From NCBI RefSeq assembly GCF_019218635.1, contig NZ_JAHUZB010000001.1, positions 372,001 to 436,000 on the forward strand: a stretch of DNA of 64,000 nucleotides. Reading direction: 5' to 3'. The stretch is from Enterococcus alishanensis. GTDB taxonomy: Bacteria > Bacillota > Bacilli > Lactobacillales > Enterococcaceae. Shown one piece after another: positions 17,723 to 26,623 of the stretch. The position numbers and the translations under genes are program-made. The notes beneath the pieces are model-generated. The model was not told where the DNA came from, did not search any database, and worked only from the letters and a program-made list of their open reading frames with translations. Numbering within the stretch: position 1 is the stretch's first letter; each line of letters starts with the position of its first letter.

Positions 17723-18364
17723 ATGCCCAAAGATACTTTTTTTCGTTTAAATCAAGAAAAGCGCGACCGAATATTAGAGGCCGCAAAAATTGAATTTTCG
17801 AAGCACCCATTAAAAGATGCTTCGATAGCCGAAATTATTCGCTTGGCAGAGGTGCCACGAGGAAGTTTCTATCAATATTTTGAAGACAAAGAAGATTTAT
17901 ATTTTTATTATTTTGATCAATTAAGAAAAGACCGTAGCGAAGAACTAATTGCTGCAATTAAAGCTGCTGATGGTGATTTATTTACTGGTTATGATCATTA
18001 TTTTTCGGCTTTTATTTCTGATTTATTCAATGGCAAGGATGCCGCTTTTTATCGCAATTTATTTTTACATATGGATTATCGTGCCAGCCGTAAAGTGACT
18101 GAGGGGCAATCACAGCGTACTCATCAACATAAAGTCATTCCTGAATTGCTCTTAATCATTAATAAAAAACCTTTAAAAGTTGAAAACGATGAACAGTTAG
18201 CGGTCTTGATCCGCTATCTAATGAATATGTTTTTTACCACAATTGGTCAAGGCTATCATGAACGTATGAAAAATCCAGATTATCCAATTGAACAAATTGT
18301 CACCAATCTCAAGCTAGGTTTGTCGTGGCTGCGAGATGGTGCCTATCGAAAGGACGGAGAGTAA
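17723..18364 (+). CDS. TetR-family transcriptional regulator
   Basis: A 213-residue repressor-type protein. The N-terminal helix-turn-helix (about residues 12-58) reads RILEAAKIEF...ASIAEIIRLAEVPRGSFYQYFEDKEDL, a close fit to the TetR_N pattern. The C-terminal ligand domain is not family-specific. AAAAAGGAG precedes the ATG. The stop codon abuts the start of the first exporter gene (TAA-ATG), so regulator and exporter are one operon behind the dyad operator. It most likely represses the exporter and itself until a transported drug or lipid binds. Confidence 0.92.
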   Translation: MPKDTFFRLNQEKRDRILEAAKIEFSKHPLKDASIAEIIRLAEVPRGSFYQYFEDKEDLYFYYFDQLRKDRSEELIAAIKAADGDLFTGYDHYFSAFISDLFNGKDAAFYRNLFLHMDYRASRKVTEGQSQRTHQHKVIPELLLIINKKPLKVENDEQLAVLIRYLMNMFFTTIGQGYHERMKNPDYPIEQIVTNLKLGLSWLRDGAYRKDGE

Positions 18365-20089
18365 ATGCTGAAATTATTAAAACGTGTTTCTTATAGTGCG
18401 GCAATTCTAGCAATTTTATTTATGTTTTTCCAAGTAATTGCTGATTTGTATTTACCGACACTAACATCAAATATTATTGATAATGGTGTAGCTAAAGGAA
18501 ACATTGATTATATCTGGCACACTGGTTTTGTGATGATCGGAATTTCTCTTTTAGGTATTTTAGCTGCAGTGGGGAATACTTATTTTGCTACGCGAGAATC
18601 ACAAAAATTAGGGAGACAACTAAGAAGTGACGTTTACGCAAAAGTTGAAAGATTTTCTAATCGAGAATTTGATTCTTTCGGAACTGCTTCATTGATTACC
18701 AGAACGACCAATGATGTGACACAAGTACAGATGGTCACACAGATGTTTTTAAGAATTATGATTAATGCACCGATTATGTTAGTCGGTGCTAGCTTTTTAG
18801 CCTATCAAAAAGACGCACAACTAACAAAAATATTTTTCGTAGTTATTCCTATCATGTTAGTTGTTGTCGGCATTATTATGTTTTTGGCAGTTCCTTTATT
18901 TAAAAGTATGCAAAAGAAAACTGACCGTTTGAATTTGGTTTTTCGTGAAGGACTAACTGGTGTTCGAGTGATTCGGGCTTTTGATAAAACAAAATATGAA
19001 GAAAACCGTTTTAACAATGCCAACTTGGACTACACGAATACCGCCATTAAAGTAAATACCATTGTTGCTTTAATGATGCCGTTAATGACATTAATCATGA
19101 GTGGTACCAATATCGCCATTACTTGGTTCGGCGGACATTATATTGCTGAACAAACTTTAGAAGTTGGTAATTTAATTGCCTTTATGACTTATGCCATGCA
19201 AATTTTAATGAGCTTTATGATGCTATCTATGATTTTCATTATGGTGCCTAGAGCACAAGCTTCAGCTGATCGGATCAATGAAGTATTGGATGCAAAAGAT
19301 AAGATTCTTGATCCAACAGTACCAAAAGTGATTGAAGCTGCTGGTGATCAAACGACATTAGTCTTTGATCATGTGAATTATCGCTATAACGGCGCTGAAA
19401 ATTTGGCTTTGGAAGATGTTCATTTTAAAGCTAAAGCTGGCGAAACAGTGGCGATTATCGGGGGAACTGGTTCAGGGAAAACAACCTTGATTAATTTAAT
19501 TCCCCGCTTATTAGATATTGAATCTGGTGAGATTCGTTTGAATGGCGTATCAATTAGTGAGATGAAACAACATGATCTACGAGAGCTGATTGGTTTTGTT
19601 CCACAAAAAGCGGTTCTATTTTCTGGAACCATCCGAGAAAATATGCAGTATGGTGTAGCAGATGCAAGTGATGAAACCATTTGGAAAGCACTAGAAATTG
19701 CTCAAGCCAAAGATTTTGTTAGTAAACTGCCTAAGCAATTAGATGCTCGAGTAGAACAGGGTGGCGGGAACTTTTCCGGCGGACAACGGCAACGTTTAGC
19801 CATCGCACGAGCTTTGGTTAAAATAGCGGATGTTTATGTTTTCGATGATTCATTTTCAGCTTTGGATTTTAAAACCGATGCCAATTTGCGAAAAGCATTA
19901 AACCAAGAAATCACCGACAGCATAGTTGTAATTGTAGCCCAAAGAGTTTCTACTGTTATGGATGCTGATACCATTTTAGTCTTAGAAGAAGGTAAAGTGG
20001 TTGGTCAAGGTAAGCATGCGGAGTTGATGGAAACTAATGAGACTTACCGTGAAATTGTTTCATCTCAATTGAGAGAGGAGGACTTATAG
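18365..20089 (+). CDS. ABC multidrug exporter half-transporter, degenerate-site subunit (EfrA/LmrC-like)
   Basis: A 574-residue half-transporter with an N-terminal six-helix type IV exporter domain and a C-terminal nucleotide-binding domain. Walker A is GGTGSGKTT and the signature is FSGGQRQ. Walker B ends in FDDS, with Asp where the catalytic Glu should be, so this subunit supplies the degenerate ATP site, as in LmrC, EfrA and TM287. Its partner follows with no gap. The pair is expected to export hydrophobic drugs or lipids across the cytoplasmic membrane, but the natural substrate is unknown. Confidence 0.92.
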   Translation: MLKLLKRVSYSAAILAILFMFFQVIADLYLPTLTSNIIDNGVAKGNIDYIWHTGFVMIGISLLGILAAVGNTYFATRESQKLGRQLRSDVYAKVERFSNREFDSFGTASLITRTTNDVTQVQMVTQMFLRIMINAPIMLVGASFLAYQKDAQLTKIFFVVIPIMLVVVGIIMFLAVPLFKSMQKKTDRLNLVFREGLTGVRVIRAFDKTKYEENRFNNANLDYTNTAIKVNTIVALMMPLMTLIMSGTNIAITWFGGHYIAEQTLEVGNLIAFMTYAMQILMSFMMLSMIFIMVPRAQASADRINEVLDAKDKILDPTVPKVIEAAGDQTTLVFDHVNYRYNGAENLALEDVHFKAKAGETVAIIGGTGSGKTTLINLIPRLLDIESGEIRLNGVSISEMKQHDLRELIGFVPQKAVLFSGTIRENMQYGVADASDETIWKALEIAQAKDFVSKLPKQLDARVEQGGGNFSGGQRQRLAIARALVKIADVYVFDDSFSALDFKTDANLRKALNQEITDSIVVIVAQRVSTVMDADTILVLEEGKVVGQGKHAELMETNETYREIVSSQLREEDL

Positions 20090-21946
20090 ATGGCGCAACC
20101 AGGAAGAGGTCATGGACCAGCTGGAAATATCGGCAAACAAGGGCCACGAGCAAAAAACTTTTGGTCGACTGTAAAACGTTTGTTTTCATATATGTCTCAT
20201 CGCATTGTAGCGATTGTTGCCGTTTTAGTTTTGGCAATTGCTGCTGTAGTCTTTCAAATTCAAACACCCAAGATTTTAGGACAAGCAACTACTGAAATTT
20301 TTAAAGGAGTAATGAAGGGCTATCAGCAAATGAAGATGGGGATTCCAGTTAAGAATTTCCCAATTGATTTTGATAAAATTGCACAGATCATCATGATGGT
20401 AATTGCCATGTATGTGATTTCTGCTATTTTCAATTTTATGCAACAATTTATTATGACTCGTGTATCTCAACGAACGGTTTACGAATTACGGCGGGATTTA
20501 GAAGAAAAAATGAATCTAGTGCCAATCTCTTATTTCGATACCCATTCAAATGGAGATATCATGTCTCGAGCAATCAATGATATGGATAATATTGCCAGCA
20601 CTTTGCAACAAAATTTGACCCAAATGATTACAAGTGTCGTAACCTTCATCGGGGTTTTAGCGATGATGCTGTCTATTTCATGGCAATTAACTTTGGTAGC
20701 TTTGGCAACTGTTCCGTTAAGTTTAATCGTGGTAATGATTGTAGCACCTAAATCACAACGGTACTTTGCGAGTCAGCAAAAGAGTTTAGGACTGCTAAAT
20801 AACCAAGTAGAAGAAACTTATGGTGGACACACAGTGGTTAAAACTTTTAATCATGAAGTGGCCGACCAAGCAAAATTTGAAGAAGAAAATGAAGTTCTAT
20901 ACAAATCTGGTTGGAAAGCACAATTTATTTCTGCAATTGTGATGCCGCTAATGAATTTTGTAAAAAATCTAGGCTATGTCTTTGTAGCTGTCCTAGGTGG
21001 GGTAAAGGTTGCAAACGGAAATATGACCTTAGGGGATGTGCAAGCATTCTTACAATATACCAATCAATTTTCACAACCGATCACTCAAATTGCTAACTTA
21101 ATGAACACAATTCAATCGACGGTCGCTTCAGCGGAACGGGTTTTTGAAGTATTAGACGAAGCAGAAATGGAAAATAATCCATCAGGAATTCTTATAGAAG
21201 AAAATTCTCCTTATAAAGTCCAATTTGAGCATGTACAGTTTGGTTATTCGGATGATGAATTATTGATGACCGACTTTAATTTAAATGTTCAGCCGGGAGA
21301 AATGGTGGCAATTGTTGGACCAACTGGAGCAGGAAAAACGACCTTAATTAATTTATTGGAACGTTTTTATGATGTGAAAGATGGATCAATTAAATATGAT
21401 GGTGTCGATACCAGAGATATTTCTCGTGATGAATTACGTAGTCATTTCTCGATGGTTTTACAAGATACTTGGCTATTTACTGGTTCAATTTACGATAATA
21501 TTCGCTATGGTAATGAGACTGCGACGGAAGAACAGATTATTCGGTCAGCTAAAGCCGCTCACGTAGATGAATTTGTTCGTAAATTACCTGAAGGTTACCA
21601 GACTGTCTTAAACGAAGAAGCTAGCAACATTTCTCAAGGACAACGTCAATTGATTACAATTGCTCGCGCCTTCTTGGCAAATCCGGATGTTTTGATTTTA
21701 GATGAAGCTACTTCCAGTGTAGATACACGAACTGAAATCTTAATCCAAAAAGCTATGAGCCGTTTGTTAGAAAAACGAACAAGCTTTGTAGTCGCACATC
21801 GCCTTTCAACGATTCGGGATGCCGACAATATTATCGTTATGAACCATGGAGCGATTGTTGAAACTGGTAATCACGAAGAGTTAATGGAAAAGAATGGTTT
21901 TTACGCAGATTTATATAATAGTCAGTTTTCAGAAGAAGTTGCATAG
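20090..21946 (+). CDS. ABC multidrug exporter half-transporter, catalytic-site subunit (EfrB/LmrD-like)
   Basis: A 618-residue partner of the preceding subunit. It has a longer Gly/Pro-rich N terminus (QPGRGHGPAGN), six transmembrane helices and a nucleotide-binding domain with GPTGAGKTT, a variant signature ISQGQRQ and Walker B ILDEATSSVD with the catalytic Glu intact. The H-loop is VAHRLST. The complementary degeneracy of the two signatures and Walker B sites fits a heterodimer. The start ATG directly follows the TAG of the upstream gene, with GAGAGGAGG overlapping that gene's 3' end. Confidence 0.92.
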   Translation: MAQPGRGHGPAGNIGKQGPRAKNFWSTVKRLFSYMSHRIVAIVAVLVLAIAAVVFQIQTPKILGQATTEIFKGVMKGYQQMKMGIPVKNFPIDFDKIAQIIMMVIAMYVISAIFNFMQQFIMTRVSQRTVYELRRDLEEKMNLVPISYFDTHSNGDIMSRAINDMDNIASTLQQNLTQMITSVVTFIGVLAMMLSISWQLTLVALATVPLSLIVVMIVAPKSQRYFASQQKSLGLLNNQVEETYGGHTVVKTFNHEVADQAKFEEENEVLYKSGWKAQFISAIVMPLMNFVKNLGYVFVAVLGGVKVANGNMTLGDVQAFLQYTNQFSQPITQIANLMNTIQSTVASAERVFEVLDEAEMENNPSGILIEENSPYKVQFEHVQFGYSDDELLMTDFNLNVQPGEMVAIVGPTGAGKTTLINLLERFYDVKDGSIKYDGVDTRDISRDELRSHFSMVLQDTWLFTGSIYDNIRYGNETATEEQIIRSAKAAHVDEFVRKLPEGYQTVLNEEASNISQGQRQLITIARAFLANPDVLILDEATSSVDTRTEILIQKAMSRLLEKRTSFVVAHRLSTIRDADNIIVMNHGAIVETGNHEELMEKNGFYADLYNSQFSEEVA

Positions 21947-21983
21947 AAAAAGCCGGACAATCTAGCGATTGTTCGGTTTTTTC
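21947..21983 (+). terminator. Terminator of the tetR-exporter operon
   Basis: CCGGACAATC (21953-21962), loop TAGC, GATTGTTCGG (21967-21976), then TTTTTT. Confidence 0.85.
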
Positions 21984-22077
21984 TACAAAATGCTTTAAAA
22001 AGCTCAAAAAGAAGAAAGATATTACTTGCGGTATTAGAAGCCTATCGGTAGAATTAAATCGAGATGAGGTGTATCCA

Positions 22078-22908
22078 TTGGAAAATTTTGATTTAGGTGA
22101 AATGTCGTTGAAGACAATCGCCATTCGAGTAAAAAATCGTGACTTATTAATTCATTTTTATCGTGACATTATCGGCTTTCATTTGTTACGGGAAGAAAAC
22201 GAATTAGCGATATTAGGTTATAAAGAACCTTACCGCGAAATCTTATGGCTTGAAGAAAGTCCCCGAGCGGAAGAACATTTTGGAGAAGTAAAAAGATTGG
22301 CTCGTATTTCATTAGTTGTACCAAATGAAGAAGAGCTAGCAAATGTCTACGCACGCATCAAAAAAAATGATTATGAAGTAAAAAGTGCTTTAGCCAGCGG
22401 TGAAGAAAAAGGCTTATTAGTAGAAGATCCTGAAGGTAATCAAGTAGAAATCTTTTACGCGCCTAGTAAAGAAAGATCGACTGCTGAAATTATTCAAGTG
22501 GACTTTGAAAAATTATTGAAAAAAGCGACCAACAAGGAAAAAATCCACGAAGCTTATTTTGATAAAGTTCATTTAAATGTTAACAACCTAAGCCAACAAG
22601 AAAAATTTCTAGAAGAGGTACTGGGTTTAAAAACTCAGACAGAAACTGATAAAGTGGTGGCACTTAATCGTGGTGATTTTAACGTTGGACTATCCGAAGT
22701 TGAGGGCGGTGTCATTGATTTACCGACTGATAAAGTATTAGGTTTAGACTTTTTACAATTTAAAATCAGTCAAGAGAACCTAGTAGCGTTAATTGCAAAC
22801 TTAGAAAAAGAAAAGCGCGAATTTTTCGCGGATAAAAAACAAACACTTGTTACGATTTATGATCCGATTGGGATTGAATGGTGGTTTGTAACTAGTTGGA
22901 AACTTTAA
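22078..22908 (+). CDS. VOC superfamily protein (glyoxalase/dioxygenase-like, CatE type)
   Basis: A 276-residue protein with two vicinal-oxygen-chelate modules. The first (about 10-125) shows TIAIRVKNRDLLIHFYRDIIGF and ends EDPEGNQVEIFY, with the usual metal Glu. The second (about 155-270) shows the VHLNVNNL strand and ends YDPIGIEWWF. The layout is that of the CatE/extradiol dioxygenase-like subgroup, whose Firmicutes members are mostly uncharacterised. The TTG at 22078 is preferred because GAGATGAGG (22061-22069) lies 8 bases upstream; the GTG at 22069 overlaps the ribosome site. Confidence 0.8.
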   Translation: MENFDLGEMSLKTIAIRVKNRDLLIHFYRDIIGFHLLREENELAILGYKEPYREILWLEESPRAEEHFGEVKRLARISLVVPNEEELANVYARIKKNDYEVKSALASGEEKGLLVEDPEGNQVEIFYAPSKERSTAEIIQVDFEKLLKKATNKEKIHEAYFDKVHLNVNNLSQQEKFLEEVLGLKTQTETDKVVALNRGDFNVGLSEVEGGVIDLPTDKVLGLDFLQFKISQENLVALIANLEKEKREFFADKKQTLVTIYDPIGIEWWFVTSWKL

Positions 22909-22931
22909 GAGTGGGAAACCACTCTTTTTTA
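22908..22931 (+). terminator. Terminator after the VOC gene
   Basis: AGAGTGG-GAAA-CCACTCT followed by six Ts, a compact GNRA-loop hairpin. Confidence 0.85.
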
Positions 22932-22948
22932 AACGAAAAGGTGAAATT

Positions 22949-23968
22949 ATGTATCCTGAGACACAAGAATTAATTAAGGATAAAATGTTAGCAGGAATCT
23001 ATCCTGGGGTAGTCTATCAGTTTATGGAAGATCAAGCGACCTTCCAACAAACATTGGGCTATGCGCAAATTGCACCAGTTTTACAGCCAATGACAGCAGA
23101 TTTATTATTTGATGTAGCCTCTTTAACAAAAGTCGTTTGCACTCTAACGGTGATGCTGCAATTGCATGAAGCAACGCAAATTGAATGGGATCAACCTTTA
23201 AAAAAATATTTGCCTAACTTCGAAAATCCTGAGATTACTTTGCGCCACTTGTTAACCCATACTTCAGATATTCAGACGTATATTCCGCAACGAGACCGCT
23301 TATCGGCCAAAGAATTACAAGCTGCTTATTTGAAACTTCAACCAGGGAAAGATTTAGGAAAAAAAGTGCAGTACACAGATGCTGGAACGATTTTATTGGG
23401 TTTTTTAATAGAAGAAATATTTCAAAAAGATGTGACTGAGGTTTTTCAATCAGAAGTCTTGCAACCTCTTGATATGTCAGAAAGCTGTTTTTTACCTAAT
23501 AATATAGACAAACGTTTTGTACCAACTGAAAAATTAGTGACTGGGGAAATCTTAAAAGGCGTCACCCATGATCCTAAAGCGCGAACACTTAAAACGCATG
23601 CTGGAAATGCCGGTTTATTCAGCTCTTTAACGGATTTATCTAAATTTGTTGAAATGTATTTGGCATTTGGAAAAGATTATTTGAAGCGAGAAATGATTGA
23701 GGAACTCTATCAAGATCAAACACCAGATTTTTCGGGAAAGCGTTCACTTGGTTGGGATCTAAAGTTTAGTGATCAAAATCAAGCACCGTTATTATTTCAC
23801 ACAGGTTATACCGGTACGTTTATTTTGTTAGACAGTTACCATCAGTCAGGATTTATCTTTTTATCTAATCGTGTCCATCCAGTTGATGAACGAGAAAAGT
23901 ATATTTTGGCACGTGACGAAATTATTACTAGTTATTTATCAGAACGAAAAAAAATCTATCAAAAATAA
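22949..23968 (+). CDS. Serine beta-lactamase-like hydrolase (AmpC/EstB family)
   Basis: A 339-residue beta-lactamase-fold protein (PF00144). The nucleophile motif is SLTK (S-x-x-K) in FDVASLTKVV, the second motif is YTD in place of the usual YxN, and the KTG-box equivalent is HTGYTG. No signal peptide is seen, so it is probably cytoplasmic and an esterase or peptidase rather than a drug-resistance lactamase. AAAAGGTGA lies before the ATG. The stop lies 10 bases before manA, so the genes are probably co-transcribed. Replacement of Asn in the second motif is known in esterase-like members. Confidence 0.85.
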   Translation: MYPETQELIKDKMLAGIYPGVVYQFMEDQATFQQTLGYAQIAPVLQPMTADLLFDVASLTKVVCTLTVMLQLHEATQIEWDQPLKKYLPNFENPEITLRHLLTHTSDIQTYIPQRDRLSAKELQAAYLKLQPGKDLGKKVQYTDAGTILLGFLIEEIFQKDVTEVFQSEVLQPLDMSESCFLPNNIDKRFVPTEKLVTGEILKGVTHDPKARTLKTHAGNAGLFSSLTDLSKFVEMYLAFGKDYLKREMIEELYQDQTPDFSGKRSLGWDLKFSDQNQAPLLFHTGYTGTFILLDSYHQSGFIFLSNRVHPVDEREKYILARDEIITSYLSERKKIYQK

Positions 23969-23978
23969 GGAGTACATT

Positions 23979-24926
23979 ATGGAACCATTATTCTTAAAAC
24001 CAGTATTTCAAGAAAAAATTTGGGGCGGCAATCGTTTAAACACTGTCTTCGGTTTTGATTTACCCAACGATAAAATCGGAGAAGACTGGGCAATTAGTGG
24101 GCATCCTCATGGAGAAAGCATTGTCGAAAATGGCGAGTTTAAAGGTCAAAAAATTAGTCAATTATGGAAAAATCAACGAGAATTATTTGGTAATCAAGCA
24201 GGAGAAGTGTTCCCTTTGTTAACGAAAATTTTAGATGCCGAAGATGATTTATCCGTTCAAGTTCATCCAGATGATGCTTATGGAATGGCTCATGAAGGTG
24301 AATTAGGCAAGACAGAATGTTGGTACATTATCAGTGCTGAGCCAGGTGCATCAATCGTTTATGGTCACAATGCAAAAACTCGAGAAGAATTAGCTGAAAT
24401 GATTCATGATGAAAAATGGGATCAATTATTACGCAGAATCCCGGTAAAAGCGGGCGATTTTTATTATGTTCCTAGTGGGACGATGCATGCGATTGGTAAA
24501 GGCATCATGATTTTAGAAACCCAACAAAGTTCTGACACAACTTATCGAGTATATGATTATGATCGAAAAGACGATCAAGGAAAGCTACGTGAATTACACA
24601 TTCAACAATCCATTGATGTTATGACCGTCCCTGCAACTACACCTGAATTACAGATCAAAGAAGTAAAAAAAGGTAATTCAGCGATTATTACTTATTTGGA
24701 ATCAGATTTCTTCAATATTTATGAATGGCAAATCATGGGTGAATTAAACTTGAGCCAAACTAGCCTATACACCTTAGCGACCGTTATTGAAGGTTACGGC
24801 GAAATGACTGTTGAAGGAAAGACTTTTGAACTAAATGCGGGAACCAGTTTCATCGTACCAAACCAAATAAAAGACTGGAAAATCGCTGGAGAATGCAAAA
24901 TAATTGCTTCTACACCACAACATTAA
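23979..24926 (+). CDS. manA: Mannose-6-phosphate isomerase, class I
   Basis: A 315-residue zinc enzyme that interconverts mannose-6-P and fructose-6-P in the cytoplasm. The metal-binding block QVHPDD, the TECWYII segment with the glutamate ligand, and VPSGTMHAIGKG with the histidine ligand are intact. The length is that of the short Firmicutes type. The ATG at 23979 follows AATAAGGAG; the longer frame starting inside the upstream hydrolase has no ribosome site and lacks family similarity. A terminator lies about 70 bases downstream. Confidence 0.95.
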   Translation: MEPLFLKPVFQEKIWGGNRLNTVFGFDLPNDKIGEDWAISGHPHGESIVENGEFKGQKISQLWKNQRELFGNQAGEVFPLLTKILDAEDDLSVQVHPDDAYGMAHEGELGKTECWYIISAEPGASIVYGHNAKTREELAEMIHDEKWDQLLRRIPVKAGDFYYVPSGTMHAIGKGIMILETQQSSDTTYRVYDYDRKDDQGKLRELHIQQSIDVMTVPATTPELQIKEVKKGNSAIITYLESDFFNIYEWQIMGELNLSQTSLYTLATVIEGYGEMTVEGKTFELNAGTSFIVPNQIKDWKIAGECKIIASTPQH

Positions 24927-24990
24927 AAAATTCTAATTTTCAATAATTGTTATTTTAAAATTTATTTTGAAAATATTATAATATTTTTTT

Positions 24991-25036
24991 AAAGCCAGAG
25001 ATGTAATTTTTATTAATATCTCTGGCTTTTTTTTTT
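24991..25036 (+). terminator. Terminator of the hydrolase-manA transcript
   Basis: AAAGCCAGAGAT pairs with ATCTCTGGCTTT across an AT-rich loop and is followed by ten Ts. Confidence 0.85.
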
Positions 25037-25060
25037 GTGTTTATTTTGCTAAATAAACAC
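25037..25060. repeat. Perfect inverted repeat upstream of the surface-fibre operon
   Basis: GTGTTTATTT (25037-25046), loop TGCT, AAATAAACAC (25051-25060): a perfect 10-base dyad directly after the manA terminator. It is not followed by a T run, so it may be a protein-binding site rather than a second terminator. Confidence 0.5.
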
Positions 25061-25140
25061 AAGTGTGAAGAATCAATTTAGTAAATTAATTCTGTTAAAA
25101 AGATGATATAACAGTCAATAGAATAAATAAATTTAATTAA

Positions 25141-25159
25141 TTATAACTAATAGTTATAA
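25141..25159. repeat. Perfect palindrome upstream of the surface-fibre promoter
   Basis: TTATAACTA-A-TAGTTATAA is a perfect 9+1+9 dyad located 35 bases upstream of the -35 box of the operon at 25269. The position suits an activator site. No regulator gene adjoins it. Confidence 0.5.
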
Positions 25160-25193
25160 AAAGTGATTTTTGTTTGGAAATTAGATAATAATC

Positions 25194-25222
25194 TTGTTGG
25201 TTTGTTTGATTTCTATTATAAT
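25194..25222 (+). promoter_or_regulatory. Promoter of the surface-fibre operon
   Basis: TTGTTG (25194-25199) and TATAAT (25217-25222) are 17 bases apart. The transcript would have a leader of about 40 bases before the AAAGGAGG site of the signal peptidase gene. No other promoter or terminator is seen until 34118. Confidence 0.7.
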
Positions 25223-25268
25223 TAAGTGAGGTTTTGTTTCTTAAATTAAATAAAAGGAGGTTAATAAA

Positions 25269-25859
25269 TTGGAATCCAGTGTTAAAAAAAAGTTTTCAAT
25301 CTCTGGTTTGATTGGGAAAATATTATTAGTAATAATGATTCCATTATTAATTATGAATTGTTACTTACTATATAAGAGTTATGCTAATCCTGATATTCCT
25401 CCACAAATTTTTGGGAAAACACCATTAATTGTTCAGTCTGGATCGATGGACGATGGACAAGCTGACAGTATCAAAGTGGGTGATTTGGTCATTGTTGATA
25501 CAAAAACGGATGGTCAAACTTTCCAAGTGGGAGATGTTATCACTTATGAAATAAATAATGAGTACATTACCCATGAGGTCATCTCGATTCAAGAACAAGA
25601 TGGAGAAATAGCCTATCAAACACAAGGGCGGGCAAATAATACACCCGACCAAAATCTAGTAACACCTGAGCAAGTTTTAGGGAGCAGTACAATTACCATC
25701 CCAAAGCTTGGCGACGTCTTGCTGTTTTTACAAACACCAATTGGTCTAGTAATTACAGTGGGCATACCGATTTTATTATTTTTGGCTTATGATCGAATTC
25801 GATCATTTATGCATAAAAGAAAAGGAGGAACAAGTGATGAAGGAACGGAAGAAGGATAA
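25269..25859 (+). CDS. Signal peptidase I, ER/SipW type
   Basis: A 196-residue membrane protease with one N-terminal helix (about residues 13-35), a catalytic domain and a C-terminal helix (about 155-180). The nucleophile is Ser59 in QSGSM. The general base is His102 in ITHEVISI, where ordinary bacterial enzymes have Lys, so this is the Ser-His (S26B, SipW/SPC) type. A QGRANNTPD stretch carries the third conserved block. SipW enzymes process TasA/camelysin-like fibre proteins rather than general exports. TTG start after AAAGGAGG. The next gene begins inside its 3' end (23-base overlap), so it is first in the six-gene operon and very likely dedicated to it. Confidence 0.9.
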   Translation: MESSVKKKFSISGLIGKILLVIMIPLLIMNCYLLYKSYANPDIPPQIFGKTPLIVQSGSMDDGQADSIKVGDLVIVDTKTDGQTFQVGDVITYEINNEYITHEVISIQEQDGEIAYQTQGRANNTPDQNLVTPEQVLGSSTITIPKLGDVLLFLQTPIGLVITVGIPILLFLAYDRIRSFMHKRKGGTSDEGTEEG

Positions 25860-26607
25860 GAACATCAGACGCGCAGGCATAGTCACTGCACTCGTTGTGG
25901 TCACTTTAAGTTTAGTTGGAGGAACGTTAGCGAAGTATACAGGCACAGCAACTCATGATGCATCAGCACGGGTGGCGAAATTTGAAGTAGGTAGTAGTTT
26001 TACAGAGGATGTATTTAATTTAAATTCTTTATATGATGATTGGAAAGAAAAACCTGTCATTTTAGGTAATGTTTTGCAAACGCCGACAGCTGTTAACACA
26101 GCTGGTGATCCTAGTGAACAAGATGTTTGGTCAAATAACACTGACAAAAATATTTTAGCACCAGGTACATCAGGCTTCTTTGAAATTGGTTTGGAAAACA
26201 ATTCAGAGGTTGCGGTAAGAGCTTCTAACATTACTCTTAGTGAAACAAATACGAACAGTATTCCAATTGAGTATTCACTAATTACTTATAATGCTAGTGG
26301 TCAACCAGATACTTCATCTGATTGGGGTACAATTGCTGCTTTAAATACAGCAATTTCAACTGCATCTGGATTAGGTACCTATGATTTAATGAAACCAGCT
26401 AGTGGGACATCAACAACAAAAACAGTGGCTGTAGCTTGGCGTTGGTTATTTGAAAGAGAACCTGTTGCTACTAATGATTCATTAGACACAAATTTAGGTA
26501 CAAAGAATGCAACAAACGAAAACGAAGTAATAACTGGTGATAATGACTATGACAAATTATCAAAATACCAACTAAAAGTAGATGTTGCATTTACACAACT
26601 TGACTAA
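25837..26607 (+). CDS. SipW-cognate TasA/camelysin-like secreted protein (putative major fibre subunit)
   Basis: A 256-residue secreted protein. The leader has a KERKKDKNIRR charged head, one hydrophobic helix, then GGTLAKYTGT (residues 28-37) and SARVAKFEVG, the hallmark of SipW-cognate signal peptides. Cleavage is expected after the Ala near residue 32. The mature part is about 220 residues, Thr/Asn/Ser-rich and beta-type, with NSIPIEYSLI, AVAWRWLF, DTNLGT and a C-terminal strand ending AFTQLD. These motifs recur in the next three genes. TasA-type subunits polymerise by donor-strand exchange. The ATG at 25837 has AAGGAGG 8 bases upstream. No catalytic motif is seen. Confidence 0.85.
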   Translation: MKERKKDKNIRRAGIVTALVVVTLSLVGGTLAKYTGTATHDASARVAKFEVGSSFTEDVFNLNSLYDDWKEKPVILGNVLQTPTAVNTAGDPSEQDVWSNNTDKNILAPGTSGFFEIGLENNSEVAVRASNITLSETNTNSIPIEYSLITYNASGQPDTSSDWGTIAALNTAISTASGLGTYDLMKPASGTSTTKTVAVAWRWLFEREPVATNDSLDTNLGTKNATNENEVITGDNDYDKLSKYQLKVDVAFTQLD

Positions 26608-26623
26608 TTAATAGGGGGGCACA

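Noticed and set aside
22949-23968. Acquired beta-lactamase resistance gene
   Set aside because: No signal peptide, YTD in place of YxN and core-genome context next to manA fit a housekeeping esterase/peptidase-like hydrolase.
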